Source of the DNA: Sinimarinibacterium sp. NLF-5-8
Lineage (GTDB): Bacteria; Pseudomonadota; Gammaproteobacteria; Nevskiales; Nevskiaceae
Length of the DNA stretch: 64,000 nucleotides
NCBI RefSeq assembly: GCF_010092425.1
Contig: NZ_CP048030.1
Coordinates: 1,871,501-1,935,500 of the forward strand
Reading direction: 5' to 3'
Shown: positions 26,072 through 34,112 of the stretch, piece by piece
Layout of the letters: the number at the start of each line of letters is the position of its first letter
How positions within the stretch are numbered: the first letter of the stretch is position 1
Made by a program: the position numbers and the translations under genes
The notes under the pieces: model-generated
What the model saw: only the letters and a program-made list of their open reading frames with translations
Told to the model about the DNA's origin: nothing
Databases searched by the model: none

Positions 26072-27046
26072 ATGACGCCTTCAACGCCACCAACGACCCC
26101 AAACCCTTTGAAAAACAGCAACGCCAGACTCACCATTGCCGCAGTTGAACGTGAAACCGGCCTGGGCAAAGACACTCTGCGTGTTTGGGAACGCCGTTAC
26201 GGTTTTCCGACGCCAACGCGCGACACCGCAGGCGATCGGCTGTATAACGCCGAGCAAGTCCGACAGCTCAAATGGATCAGCCGTCTGCTGGATGCCGGCC
26301 TGCGCCCGGGCAAGATCGTGGGTCTGGATGACGCCGCGCTGCAAGCCTTATTGGCACAGAACGTCGCCGCGCCGAATCCACAATTGTCCAAGACAAAAAC
26401 AGCACAATCGGCGATCAACAGCATGATTGGCGAATTGCTGAGCACCATCGGCAAACACGATCCGCGCAGCCTGCGGCACAGCCTCAGCCGCGCCCAACTG
26501 CGAATGGGGCTCACCGCGTTCATCACCGATCTGGTCGCCCCGCTGAACACGGCCGTGGGTGAGGCCTGGGCACTCGGACGCTTTGAGGTGTTTGAAGAAC
26601 ACCTGTACACCGAAATCATCACCAGCGTGTTGCGACACGCCATTGGCTCACTGCCGCCGCAGCCCGTGCCTCAAGGCCCCAAAGTGCTTTTGACCACAGT
26701 GCCGCAGGAACAGCACGGTCTTGGACTGCTGATGGTGGAAGCGTTGCTGGTTCTCGACGGTTGCAGCTGCGTGTCGCTGGGCACGCAAACTCCGCTGAGT
26801 GACATCGTGCAAGCGGCGCTGGCGCATCGCGTCGACGTGGTGGCGCTGAGTTTCACCAACCAGCACAAGGCCAGCATGGTGCAAGCCAGCCTGCGCGAAC
26901 TGCGCGAACAACTGCCCGCCAGCACCGCCCTATGGGTCGGCGGCGACTGTCCAGTGCTCTATCAATGGCCGCAAGCCGGAATCAGCGCGGTGCAGCATTT
27001 ATCGGGGCTGCAACCGCTGGTAACGCAGTGGCGCCACGCCCATTAG
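26072..27046 (+). CDS. MerR-family adenosylcobalamin-dependent photoreceptor repressor (CarH/LitR type)
   Basis: A 324-residue protein with a MerR winged HTH (residues about 20-85, 'DTLRVWERRYGFPTPTRD'), a helical bundle (about 115-200) and a Rossmann B12-binding domain (about 203-324). All photoreceptor marks are present: W166-x9-E176-H177, which caps the upper axial ligand in CarH, and E213-x-H215-x-x-G218, where His is the lower cobalt ligand, plus GG at 290-291. CarH/LitR proteins repress in the dark and fall apart when light breaks the Co-C bond. The gene is divergent from a photolyase/lipid operon across a 115-bp promoter region, the usual arrangement for this regulator. It probably also represses itself. 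Confidence 0.88.
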   Translation: MTPSTPPTTPNPLKNSNARLTIAAVERETGLGKDTLRVWERRYGFPTPTRDTAGDRLYNAEQVRQLKWISRLLDAGLRPGKIVGLDDAALQALLAQNVAAPNPQLSKTKTAQSAINSMIGELLSTIGKHDPRSLRHSLSRAQLRMGLTAFITDLVAPLNTAVGEAWALGRFEVFEEHLYTEIITSVLRHAIGSLPPQPVPQGPKVLLTTVPQEQHGLGLLMVEALLVLDGCSCVSLGTQTPLSDIVQAALAHRVDVVALSFTNQHKASMVQASLRELREQLPASTALWVGGDCPVLYQWPQAGISAVQHLSGLQPLVTQWRHAH

Positions 27047-27235
27047 TGCACGCAACTCAACATCGGCTGACCGCAACGGCGGCGCCATTTTCGGATGCGC
27101 GCGATATGGGGAACAGTCCCGGCGATAGCCATGAAACCGCTGTTTCTATCCCCGTTACATTCATTGAATACCCCCCACCCCATCTATCGAACCGCCCACC
27201 GCGCGCGCCCTGGCTCCTGAAATTTCAGAGCGCCT

Positions 27236-28282
27236 TTAACCCCGGCGATGCTGCTGCCGATAATCCCCGGGCCGCATCCCCATCCACTGCTTGAACGCGC
27301 GATGAAAGGCGCTGGGCTCGGCAAAGCCAACACGGCGGGCGATGGTGGGCAGAGGGTGTTCGGTGGTTTCAAGCAGCGTCAGCGCCAGATCGCGGCGCAG
27401 GGTGTCTTTGAGGTTTTGATAGCTGCTGCCTTCACGCAAAAGCGCGCGCCGCAGCGTTGAGGGCGCCACGCCAAGCGCGCGCGCGAGGTGGGCAAAGGTC
27501 GGCCATTCTTCGGGCGCTTGCGCGCGCAGTTGATGCCGCACCCGCGCGCTCCAGTTATGGGTGTTTTTGTAGCGCAGCACGATGTTGTACGGCGCCTGGC
27601 GCAAAAACGCGGTGGCGCTGCGCTGGGTTTTGCGCACCGGCAATTCAAGCAAGCGCGCGTCAAACGCGATTTGCGTTTGCGGCTGTTCAAACGCCAGCTG
27701 CGAGGAATACATCAGCCGATATTCCGGCCAGCGCGCGGGTGCGGGGTAGGCAAAATCAGCGCGCGCGATGGGAATGCGCCGATCGACCAGCCAGCACAGC
27801 GTGCCGTAGACCAGCACCAGCAAGGTTTCATGCGCAAACGGCAACAAAGGGCGTTGGGCTGCGCGCGCGCGCGGCGTGGGCATGAGCTGCAAAATCGCAG
27901 TGCTGCCATCAATTTTGAGTGCCAGCGCGGTGTCATCCAGAATCAAGGCATACAGCCGAATCATCCGCCGCAGTGCGGCATGCACGGTGCGCGCGTCGGC
28001 GCTGGCATAGGTAATCGCGGCAAAGCTGCCGACTTTCATGCGACGGCTGTCGCAGCCAAAAAACTCATCGTCCAGCACCGCCGCAATGTGCAGCCACAGT
28101 GCGCTGAAACGCTCAGCAGTAATCCGCCCCTGCGCTTGTGTAAGCACCTGCGGCGCAATCCCTGCGGCCTGCAAAACAGCGGACACGTCATGCCCACCCG
28201 CGCGCAGCGCGCGCAGGGCTTCGTGGACAAACTCAACGGATAAGCTGCCTTTTTCCATGATGCGGATGGTAAGGGGCCGCAT
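27236..28282 (-). CDS. AraC-family transcriptional regulator with arabinose-binding-like N-domain
   Basis: The 348-residue product has an N-terminal domain of the type found in OruR/ArgR-like AraC regulators ('FVHEALRALRAGGHDVSAVL' to about residue 200). The C-terminal double HTH contains 'PTFAHLARALGVAPSTLRRA' and 'IARRVGFAEPSAFHRAFKQW' followed by 'RPGDYRQ'. The ligand is unknown. No clear ribosome-binding site separates the ATG at 28282 from another at 28258. It is divergent from the BrnT/BrnA genes and probably independent of them. Confidence 0.88.
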   Translation of the reverse strand: MRPLTIRIMEKGSLSVEFVHEALRALRAGGHDVSAVLQAAGIAPQVLTQAQGRITAERFSALWLHIAAVLDDEFFGCDSRRMKVGSFAAITYASADARTVHAALRRMIRLYALILDDTALALKIDGSTAILQLMPTPRARAAQRPLLPFAHETLLVLVYGTLCWLVDRRIPIARADFAYPAPARWPEYRLMYSSQLAFEQPQTQIAFDARLLELPVRKTQRSATAFLRQAPYNIVLRYKNTHNWSARVRHQLRAQAPEEWPTFAHLARALGVAPSTLRRALLREGSSYQNLKDTLRRDLALTLLETTEHPLPTIARRVGFAEPSAFHRAFKQWMGMRPGDYRQQHRRG

Positions 28283-28360
28283 CTTATTTTGTTGGACTGA
28301 CGATTCAACTAAACCCTGCCTAGATCGTAGTCCACAGACCTTAAACAGATGTAAAAATAA

Positions 28361-28388
28361 TTGACCCTTGTTTTATTGTATTTACAAT
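28361..28388 (+). promoter_or_regulatory. Candidate promoter of brnT-brnA
   Basis: TTGACC (28361-28366) and TACAAT (28383-28388) are separated by 16 bp. Predicted transcription starts near 28395, right at the point where BrnT homology begins. Confidence 0.5.
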
Positions 28389-28667
28389 AATCATATAAAG
28401 ATCAGCTGCGATCCGGCCAAACGACAACAAACGCTCGACACTCGCGGTTTGGACATGCTGCGGGCAAATGAAGTGTTTGAAGGCGCGCATTTCACACGCG
28501 CTGATGACCGTTTTGATTATGGAGAATCTCGGTTTATCACCGCAGGCTGGTTGGATCCAAGATTAGTGGTGCTGGCGTGGACTCCGCGAGGCAACACAAG
28601 ACGCATCATTAGTATGAGGCACTGCCATGAACGCGAAGCAAACAAACTTATCCCCTACCTTAGCTGA
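28368..28667 (+). CDS. brnT: BrnT-family ribonuclease toxin
   Basis: BrnT is an RNase toxin neutralised by BrnA. The product has the family pattern 'IKISCDPAKRQQTLDTRGLD', 'DRFDYGESRFITAGWLDPRL' and 'AWTPRGNTRRIISMRHCHER'. Homology begins at an ATA codon at 28395 (codon 10 of the open frame). The only listed start is a TTG at 28368, which lies inside the predicted promoter, so the true start is unclear; ATA/ATC initiation or the ATG at 28467 (which would remove the conserved N-terminus) are the alternatives. brnA overlaps the 3' end by 41 bases. Confidence 0.78.
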   Translation: MFYCIYNNHIKISCDPAKRQQTLDTRGLDMLRANEVFEGAHFTRADDRFDYGESRFITAGWLDPRLVVLAWTPRGNTRRIISMRHCHEREANKLIPYLS

Positions 28668-28878
28668 CGACGATCTGCCAGAAATCGACGATTCTTGGAT
28701 CGCCGAAGCCGATCTATTTCACGGGAAAAAGTTAGTTCGGCGCGGACGTCCCAAGCTCAAAAACCCTCGACAACTGTTGTCACTACGCCTGCCCGCGCCA
28801 ATCATTGAACGGTGGCGCGCAACCGGCCCAGGCTGGCAAACCCGTATGGCGGAGGTCTTGGAAAAATCTGCGCCCTGA
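28627..28878 (+). CDS. brnA: BrnA-family antitoxin
   Basis: BrnA binds and inhibits BrnT and represses the pair through a ribbon-helix-helix fold. The 83-residue product has an acidic N-terminal part 'LADDDLPEIDDSWIAEADLF' and the characteristic C-terminal segment 'RGRPKLKNPRQLLSLRLPAP' followed by 'RWRATGPGWQTRMAEVL'. It overlaps brnT in another frame, the usual toxin-first arrangement of this system. It appears intact. Confidence 0.88.
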   Translation: MNAKQTNLSPTLADDDLPEIDDSWIAEADLFHGKKLVRRGRPKLKNPRQLLSLRLPAPIIERWRATGPGWQTRMAEVLEKSAP

Positions 28879-28992
28879 TCATCACTCCCGCCGAGTGGCG
28901 AAGCGCGCGCGCTATTGCGCTTAAAATACCGGCGCTTTGGGCTGCAGGATTAAAAGCAGCCTTGTTTTTCATCAAAATCTGAGGTCTTGAAC

Positions 28993-30180
28993 ATGGCGTT
29001 ACCCGAAGTTTTTGTTGTTGGCGCGGCGCGCACGGCCGTTGGCAGCTATGGCGGCACGCTCAAAGACACGGCGCTGGCTGATCTGGCGACGATTCCGGTC
29101 AAAGAAGCGTTGGTGCGCGCGGGCGTGGCACCGGAACTGGTGGGCCATTTGGTCATGGGAACCGTCATTCCCACCGAAACCCGCGATGCGTATCTGTCGC
29201 GCGTGGCGGCGATGAATGCGGGGATTCCCAAAGAAACCCCGGCGTTCAACGTCAACCGCCTGTGCGGTTCGGGCTTGCAGGCGATCGTGTCGGCGGCGCA
29301 AACCATTTTGCTGGGCGATGCCGACATTGCCGTCGGCGCTGGCGCCGAATCCATGAGCCGTGGCCCGTACATCGTGCCGGCCGGTCGCTGGGGCGCGCGC
29401 CTGGGCGATACCCAAATGATCGACTACATGAACGGCATTCTTCACGACCCGTTCAAGCATCTGCACATGGGCATCACCGCCGAAAACGTTGCTGAGCGTT
29501 ACGGCATCAGCCGCCAGATGCAGGACGAATTGGCCGCCGAAAGCCAGCAGCGCGCCGCGCGCGCGATTGCCGAGGGGCGCTTTACCTCGCAGATCGTGCC
29601 GGTTGAAATCAAAACCCGTAAAGGCATCATCAACTTTGAAGTGGATGAAAACGTGCGCGGGGATACCACCGCCGAATCACTGGCAAAACTCAAGCCCGTG
29701 TTCAAAAAAGACGGCGGGCTGGTGACGGCAGGCAATGCCTCCAGCCTCAACGACGGCGCCGCCGCCGTGGTGCTGGCTTCCGGCGCCAAGGTCAAAGAGC
29801 TGGGCTTAAAACCAATGGCACGTTTGGTCGGCTACGCCCACGCGGGTGTTGACCCCGATTACATGGGCATTGGCCCGGTACCGGCCTCGCGCGCGGTGAT
29901 GCAACGCACCGGCCTGAAAGTGCAGGATTTTGACGTGATCGAAGCCAACGAAGCCTTTGCCGCCCAGGCCTGCGCGGTGGCCAAGGAGCTGGGCTTTGAC
30001 CCGGCCAAGGTCAACCCCAACGGCTCCGGCATCTCCATTGGTCATCCGGTGGGCGCCACTGGCGCAATGATCAGCACCAAGGCGATTTATGAGCTGCACC
30101 GCACCGGCGGCCGCTACGCGCTGGTGACGATGTGCATCGGCGGCGGTCAGGGCATCGCCGCGGTATACGAACGCGTTTAA
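28993..30180 (+). CDS. Acetyl-CoA acetyltransferase (thiolase)
   Basis: The 395-residue product is a biosynthetic-type thiolase that condenses or cleaves (aceto)acetyl-CoA. It has the nucleophilic cysteine in 'NVNRLCGSGLQAIVSAAQT' (Cys91), 'EANEAFAAQACAVAKEL', the histidine loop 'SIGHPVGATGAMISTK' and the second cysteine in 'TMCIGGGQGIAA'. I chose the ATG at 28993 with GAGG 8 bases upstream rather than the TTG two codons earlier. The downstream CoA-transferase may form a unit with it, but a 160-base gap with a hairpin intervenes. Confidence 0.95.
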   Translation: MALPEVFVVGAARTAVGSYGGTLKDTALADLATIPVKEALVRAGVAPELVGHLVMGTVIPTETRDAYLSRVAAMNAGIPKETPAFNVNRLCGSGLQAIVSAAQTILLGDADIAVGAGAESMSRGPYIVPAGRWGARLGDTQMIDYMNGILHDPFKHLHMGITAENVAERYGISRQMQDELAAESQQRAARAIAEGRFTSQIVPVEIKTRKGIINFEVDENVRGDTTAESLAKLKPVFKKDGGLVTAGNASSLNDGAAAVVLASGAKVKELGLKPMARLVGYAHAGVDPDYMGIGPVPASRAVMQRTGLKVQDFDVIEANEAFAAQACAVAKELGFDPAKVNPNGSGISIGHPVGATGAMISTKAIYELHRTGGRYALVTMCIGGGQGIAAVYERV

Positions 30181-30262
30181 GGCTCACGCTGCACCCGTCA
30201 TCCTCGCACAAGCCAAGGATGCACGGCGGTTGAAACCGTCCCGATGTACGCCCTTCGCGCCA

Positions 30263-30286
30263 CCCTCTCCCACACTCGGGAGAGGG
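30263..30286. repeat. Intergenic palindrome (9-bp perfect stem)
   Basis: CCCTCTCCC (30263-30271) and GGGAGAGGG (30278-30286) flank a 6-base loop. There is no T tract, so it is not a classical terminator. Similar CCCTCTCCC palindromes are scattered in many proteobacterial genomes. The rest of the 163-bp gap holds nothing I recognise. Confidence 0.6.
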
Positions 30287-30343
30287 TCAAGGCTCAAGGG
30301 CGTGCCACGACTCATTGATCACCTCACTTCCGAAGCCCTCGCC

Positions 30344-32605
30344 ATGACCACGCCCCGCTATCCCCTCGCCGGTCTGACCGTTGTCGAACTCAGCGGCCAC
30401 GTTGCCGGCGCGTATTGCGGCAAACTTCTGGCCGGCTTTGGTGCCGGGGTCGTGCATATCAACGGCGGCCACGATGCGGCGCTGGATGACGCCGCGCGCA
30501 CTTGGCTGCACAGCGCCAAAACCCAACTCGCAGCCGTCAGCGCCGAAGCCCTGCACGCGCAGCTTCAAGACGCCGATGTGATCATCGACGCCTGGGGCGT
30601 TGGCGTTTTAGCCGCACAGGGTTTGGATGACGATGCCCTGCGCGCGCTCAACCCGCGCGCGCTGATCTGCCACATCACCCCGTTTGGGCGCAGCGGCCCG
30701 CGCAGCACTTGGCGTGCCGACGACATCACCCTGTACGCCGCCAGCGGCCTGATGCAATCCACCGGCGACGGCGCGCGCGCGCCGCTCAACGCCCGTCCGC
30801 GCGTGGCCGAAGTCACTGCGGGCATGAATGCCTACATCGCCCTCCTCGCCGCCCTTTTGCGCGGCGGTGCCGACACCATCGAACTGGCGATTGCCGAAGC
30901 GGCAATGGACAACTACGAGGTGGCGCTGACCGAGGTGCAGGCCTTGGGCAAAGTCGCGCGCCGCAACAACGATGAACACGCAATGGTGCCGTGGCGCACC
31001 TACCCCTGTGCCGACGGCGAGGCGGCGATCATCGGCGGGCCGATGCGCCACTGGCGCAAGGGCGTGCAAGTGTTTGGCGCGCCCGAACTGCAAGGCGATG
31101 CCTTTGCCAACATGGCGCTGCGCATCCAAAACCGCGCGCGGTTCGAAGCGTTGATCCAGCCTTATCTGGCACACAAAACGCGCGCGCAGATTTTTGCCGA
31201 TGGGCAAAAAAATGGCCTGGCCTGGGCACCGATGCTGTCGGTACTCGAAGCACTGGACGATCCCCAGCACCAGGCGCGCGCGTTTTTAACGGCAGCCCCC
31301 GGCGGCGGCGTGATGCCGGATGCGCCGTTTCGACTGCAACGCGGCCTGTGGCGCAGCACCCGCGCGCAAACCGTGCCGGACATCCCGCGCGCGGTTGAAG
31401 CCAACTCGCATACTCATTGCAACCGCGCGCGCGCACCGTTTGCCGGCTTGCGCGTGCTGGATTTTTCCCACGACTGGGCCGGTCCGCACGCCGCGCGTCT
31501 GTTTGCCGATTACGGCGCGCAAGTGATCAAAATCGAATACCCGCAGCGGCTCGACGGCATGCGCGGCGGCTATCCGCAAAAAATCAATGGCCACCCGCGC
31601 TTCTGGCAGTTGCACAGAGGCAAGTCCTCGCTGACGCTGGATCTGAAAAATCCTGATCATCAAGCCGTGTTGGATCACTTGATCAAAGACGCGGATGTGG
31701 TCATCGAAAACTCGCGCGCGGGGGTGATGCAGCGCAAAGGCTATGGCTATGAGCACCTGCGCGCGCTCAATCCCAAAATCATTCTGCTGTCGATGTCGGC
31801 CTTTGGCGCCAGCGGCCCCTACCAGGATTTTTGCGGCTACGGCGGCACCCTGGAGGCGATCAGCGGCCTGCAATCGCTGACCGCTTACGACGCCCAAAGC
31901 CGCTGGCAGCGCGTGCGTGAGATGGACGTGATGAACGGCATCATGGGCACCTGCGCCGCCGTCACCGCGTTGATTCAGCGTAAAGCCGACGGCGAGGGAC
32001 AATGGATCGACCTGTCCGAAAACGAAACCACGGCGTATTTCATCGGCGAGTTTTTCCTCAGCATCAGCCGCGCGCGCGCGCAGCCCGTGCCGATCGGCAA
32101 CCGCCATCCGCAGCACGCACCGCAAGGCTGCTACCCCTGCCAGGGTGAAGATCGCTGGCTGACGCTGTGCGTCCAAACCGATGCGCAATGGCAGGCATTG
32201 GCAACCCTGCTCGGCGCGCGCGCGCAAGACCCGCGCTTTGCCAGCGCAGCGGGTCGTCAGCAGCATCACGATGAAATCGACGCCCTGATCACCGACTGGC
32301 TGCGCGAACAAAGCCCCGCCGCTGCCGCGCAAATCCTGCAAAACCAGCAGATTGCCGCCGCGCCCGTGATGAACGCCGCCGATCTGGCGCAAGACCCGCA
32401 CCTGGCCGCGCGCGGGTGGTGGCAAGCGCTCGACGGCCTCACCCTGCCCGGCTTTCCGTTCAGCTTTGCCAGTCACCGCGCACAAGTGCACGGCAAAGGC
32501 CCCGATCTGGGCGACGCCAACACGCACTGGTTTGCGGCGGCAGGGGTGCAGACCCTACCCGACCTTGCACCCGCGCAACTTGGCACCGCATACGACGAAA
32601 AATAG
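30344..32605 (+). CDS. Fused two-domain family III (CaiB/BaiF) CoA-transferase
   Basis: A 753-residue protein made of two family III CoA-transferase modules. The N-half starts 'LAGLTVVELSGHVAGAYCG'. The C-half (from about residue 365) starts 'FAGLRVLDFSHDWAGPHAA' and has 'YPQRLDGMRGG', 'GYGYEHLRALNPKIILLSM' and the catalytic-Asp region 'VREMDVMNGIMGTCAA'. In the N-half the equivalent region reads 'RVAEVTAGMNAYIALLAALL', with Glu where the second half has Asp, so only the C-terminal module may be catalytic. I chose the ATG at 30344 because homology starts seven residues later. Substrate unknown; a CoA-transfer step before beta-oxidation is plausible. Confidence 0.88.
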   Translation: MTTPRYPLAGLTVVELSGHVAGAYCGKLLAGFGAGVVHINGGHDAALDDAARTWLHSAKTQLAAVSAEALHAQLQDADVIIDAWGVGVLAAQGLDDDALRALNPRALICHITPFGRSGPRSTWRADDITLYAASGLMQSTGDGARAPLNARPRVAEVTAGMNAYIALLAALLRGGADTIELAIAEAAMDNYEVALTEVQALGKVARRNNDEHAMVPWRTYPCADGEAAIIGGPMRHWRKGVQVFGAPELQGDAFANMALRIQNRARFEALIQPYLAHKTRAQIFADGQKNGLAWAPMLSVLEALDDPQHQARAFLTAAPGGGVMPDAPFRLQRGLWRSTRAQTVPDIPRAVEANSHTHCNRARAPFAGLRVLDFSHDWAGPHAARLFADYGAQVIKIEYPQRLDGMRGGYPQKINGHPRFWQLHRGKSSLTLDLKNPDHQAVLDHLIKDADVVIENSRAGVMQRKGYGYEHLRALNPKIILLSMSAFGASGPYQDFCGYGGTLEAISGLQSLTAYDAQSRWQRVREMDVMNGIMGTCAAVTALIQRKADGEGQWIDLSENETTAYFIGEFFLSISRARAQPVPIGNRHPQHAPQGCYPCQGEDRWLTLCVQTDAQWQALATLLGARAQDPRFASAAGRQQHHDEIDALITDWLREQSPAAAAQILQNQQIAAAPVMNAADLAQDPHLAARGWWQALDGLTLPGFPFSFASHRAQVHGKGPDLGDANTHWFAAAGVQTLPDLAPAQLGTAYDEK

Positions 32606-32729
32606 CCGCGTCGCGTCCCCGACAACGCCGCCGAGATCGACGCAGCGTACTTTTGCAGCCAACGGCTGTGGTTGCCCCACCTCACTCTCATCGTTCGCGC
32701 AGGGTTTTGACGGCCTGCTGGTCAGCCCC

Positions 32730-32757
32730 AAAAAAAAGCACCGGGCTTTCCGGTGCT
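32730..32757 (-). terminator. Strong terminator closing the Ton-system operon
   Basis: On the minus strand a GCACCGG/CCGGTGC stem with a 5-base loop (32738-32756) is followed by eight T residues (32737-32730). It lies 90 bases past the last gene of the minus-strand cluster. Read on the plus strand it lacks a T run, so it serves the minus strand. The remaining bases of 32606-32846 show nothing else. Confidence 0.85.
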
Positions 32758-32846
32758 CAATGTTTTCGACAGCAGGGGAGGGAGGGTAAAGCGCCGTCGA
32801 AACCGATTAAAAACAATCCTTGTAAGCGCTGTCCGCGCGCGCCTTG

Positions 32847-34112
32847 TCAATTCATCGCATTTTTGCGTTCGATTTCCGAGTTGACGAACTTGATCCAATT
32901 GGCGGCGGTTTCGCCGTGTTTTGGTGAATCGGCTGCGGCGATGAAGGTTTTGCGGGCTTCGCTGAGGCGACCGGCATTGAACTGCGCCATGCCCAGTTGC
33001 AGGCGGATGCTGTCCGCATCATCGAGTGCTTTTGCATTCAGGGCGCTGGTGAAGGCGTTGATCGCCTCTTTCCAGTCCCCTGCTTCTGCATAAGCTTGTC
33101 CCAGGAAGGTGTAGTGCCTGGCTTCGCCACTGCTTTCGGCCAGGCGTTTGAGCACCGGGATCTGGGCGTCGTATTCCTTGGCCATGGCCAGCGCCTGGGC
33201 GTACAGCTGCAGGGTTTCGGTATCGGCGTCCAGCGTTCGCGCGCGCAGCTCCTTGGCGATCAGGCGTGCCGCCGGGAACGGCGCTTCTGCAACCAGATAC
33301 AGTCGCGCCAGGTTCATCAGGTCACTTTTGCCGGTGACCATGCCGCCTTCATAGGCCGCGTGCAGGGTCGCCAGCTGGGCTTTCTGATTGCCTTGCAGGC
33401 CGTACATGCCGGACAGCTGCAGGTAGTAGCTCTGGCTCGGATATTGCGCGACGAGGATCTCCAATATCTTGACCGCTTTGCCGTAGTCGCCCAGCTCGTA
33501 GTACACCGCGCGCAACAGGGACAGCCAGTTCTCCTTGGGTTGCTGTTGTTTGCTGCGCGCGATCTTGAGGCCTTCGACAATGGCGGCTTCGGCGGCCTTG
33601 AAATCACTTTGCTGGTAGTAGGCCTGTGCCAGTAGTACATAGGCGTCGGCTGAGGGGTCTTCGGCCTGTTTGAACCAGACCTTCAATGCACTGACGGCCT
33701 GGGGGTAGTCCTCGACGACAAAGTACATCTGCGCCAGTGCAAACAGGGTGCTGTTGCGAACCCCTTCGGCCAGATTGGGGGTTTTGAGCACCTGCTGATA
33801 GGCTTCAATGGCTTTGCCCGTCTGATCCTGGGCGTAGTACAGCGCGGCGTAGAGGTTGTAGAGCGTGGCGCGTTCGTAGTCGTTGAGCTTGTCCTGCCGG
33901 GCCTTGAGACGCCCCAGCGCAGCCTCTGCGGTGACGTAGTCTTTGGCATCCAGCGCTTTTTGCGCTTCGTCCATGTCCTTGAATACGGGCGCGGTGATCG
34001 ATTGGGTGCGTTGCGTCGCCGGCCGTGGCGGCTTTTTGTCTGCCGCGTATCCAGGTGCGACAGACAGACACAGGCCAAGTGCGGCAACAACAGCAAAAAG
34101 AGAGGTTTTCAT
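32847..34112 (-). CDS. TPR-repeat periplasmic protein of the Ton cluster
   Basis: A 421-residue exported protein: signal peptide 'MKTSLFAVVAALGLCLSVAP' cleaved near 'GYAAD', then at least six TPR-like units, for example 'LYNLYAALYYAQDQTGKAIE', 'LFALAQMYFVVEDYPQAV' and 'YVLLAQAYYQQSDFKAAEA'. A TPR protein of this kind is the usual last gene of TtpC-type TonB clusters in Vibrio, Shewanella and relatives. It may scaffold the Ton complex, but its role is not settled. Overlaps the tonB stop by four bases. Confidence 0.82.
   Translation of the reverse strand: MKTSLFAVVAALGLCLSVAPGYAADKKPPRPATQRTQSITAPVFKDMDEAQKALDAKDYVTAEAALGRLKARQDKLNDYERATLYNLYAALYYAQDQTGKAIEAYQQVLKTPNLAEGVRNSTLFALAQMYFVVEDYPQAVSALKVWFKQAEDPSADAYVLLAQAYYQQSDFKAAEAAIVEGLKIARSKQQQPKENWLSLLRAVYYELGDYGKAVKILEILVAQYPSQSYYLQLSGMYGLQGNQKAQLATLHAAYEGGMVTGKSDLMNLARLYLVAEAPFPAARLIAKELRARTLDADTETLQLYAQALAMAKEYDAQIPVLKRLAESSGEARHYTFLGQAYAEAGDWKEAINAFTSALNAKALDDADSIRLQLGMAQFNAGRLSEARKTFIAAADSPKHGETAANWIKFVNSEIERKNAMN

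Noticed and set aside
30263-30286. Terminator after the thiolase gene
   Set aside because: The stem is perfect but there is no following T run on either strand, so I list it as a repeat only.
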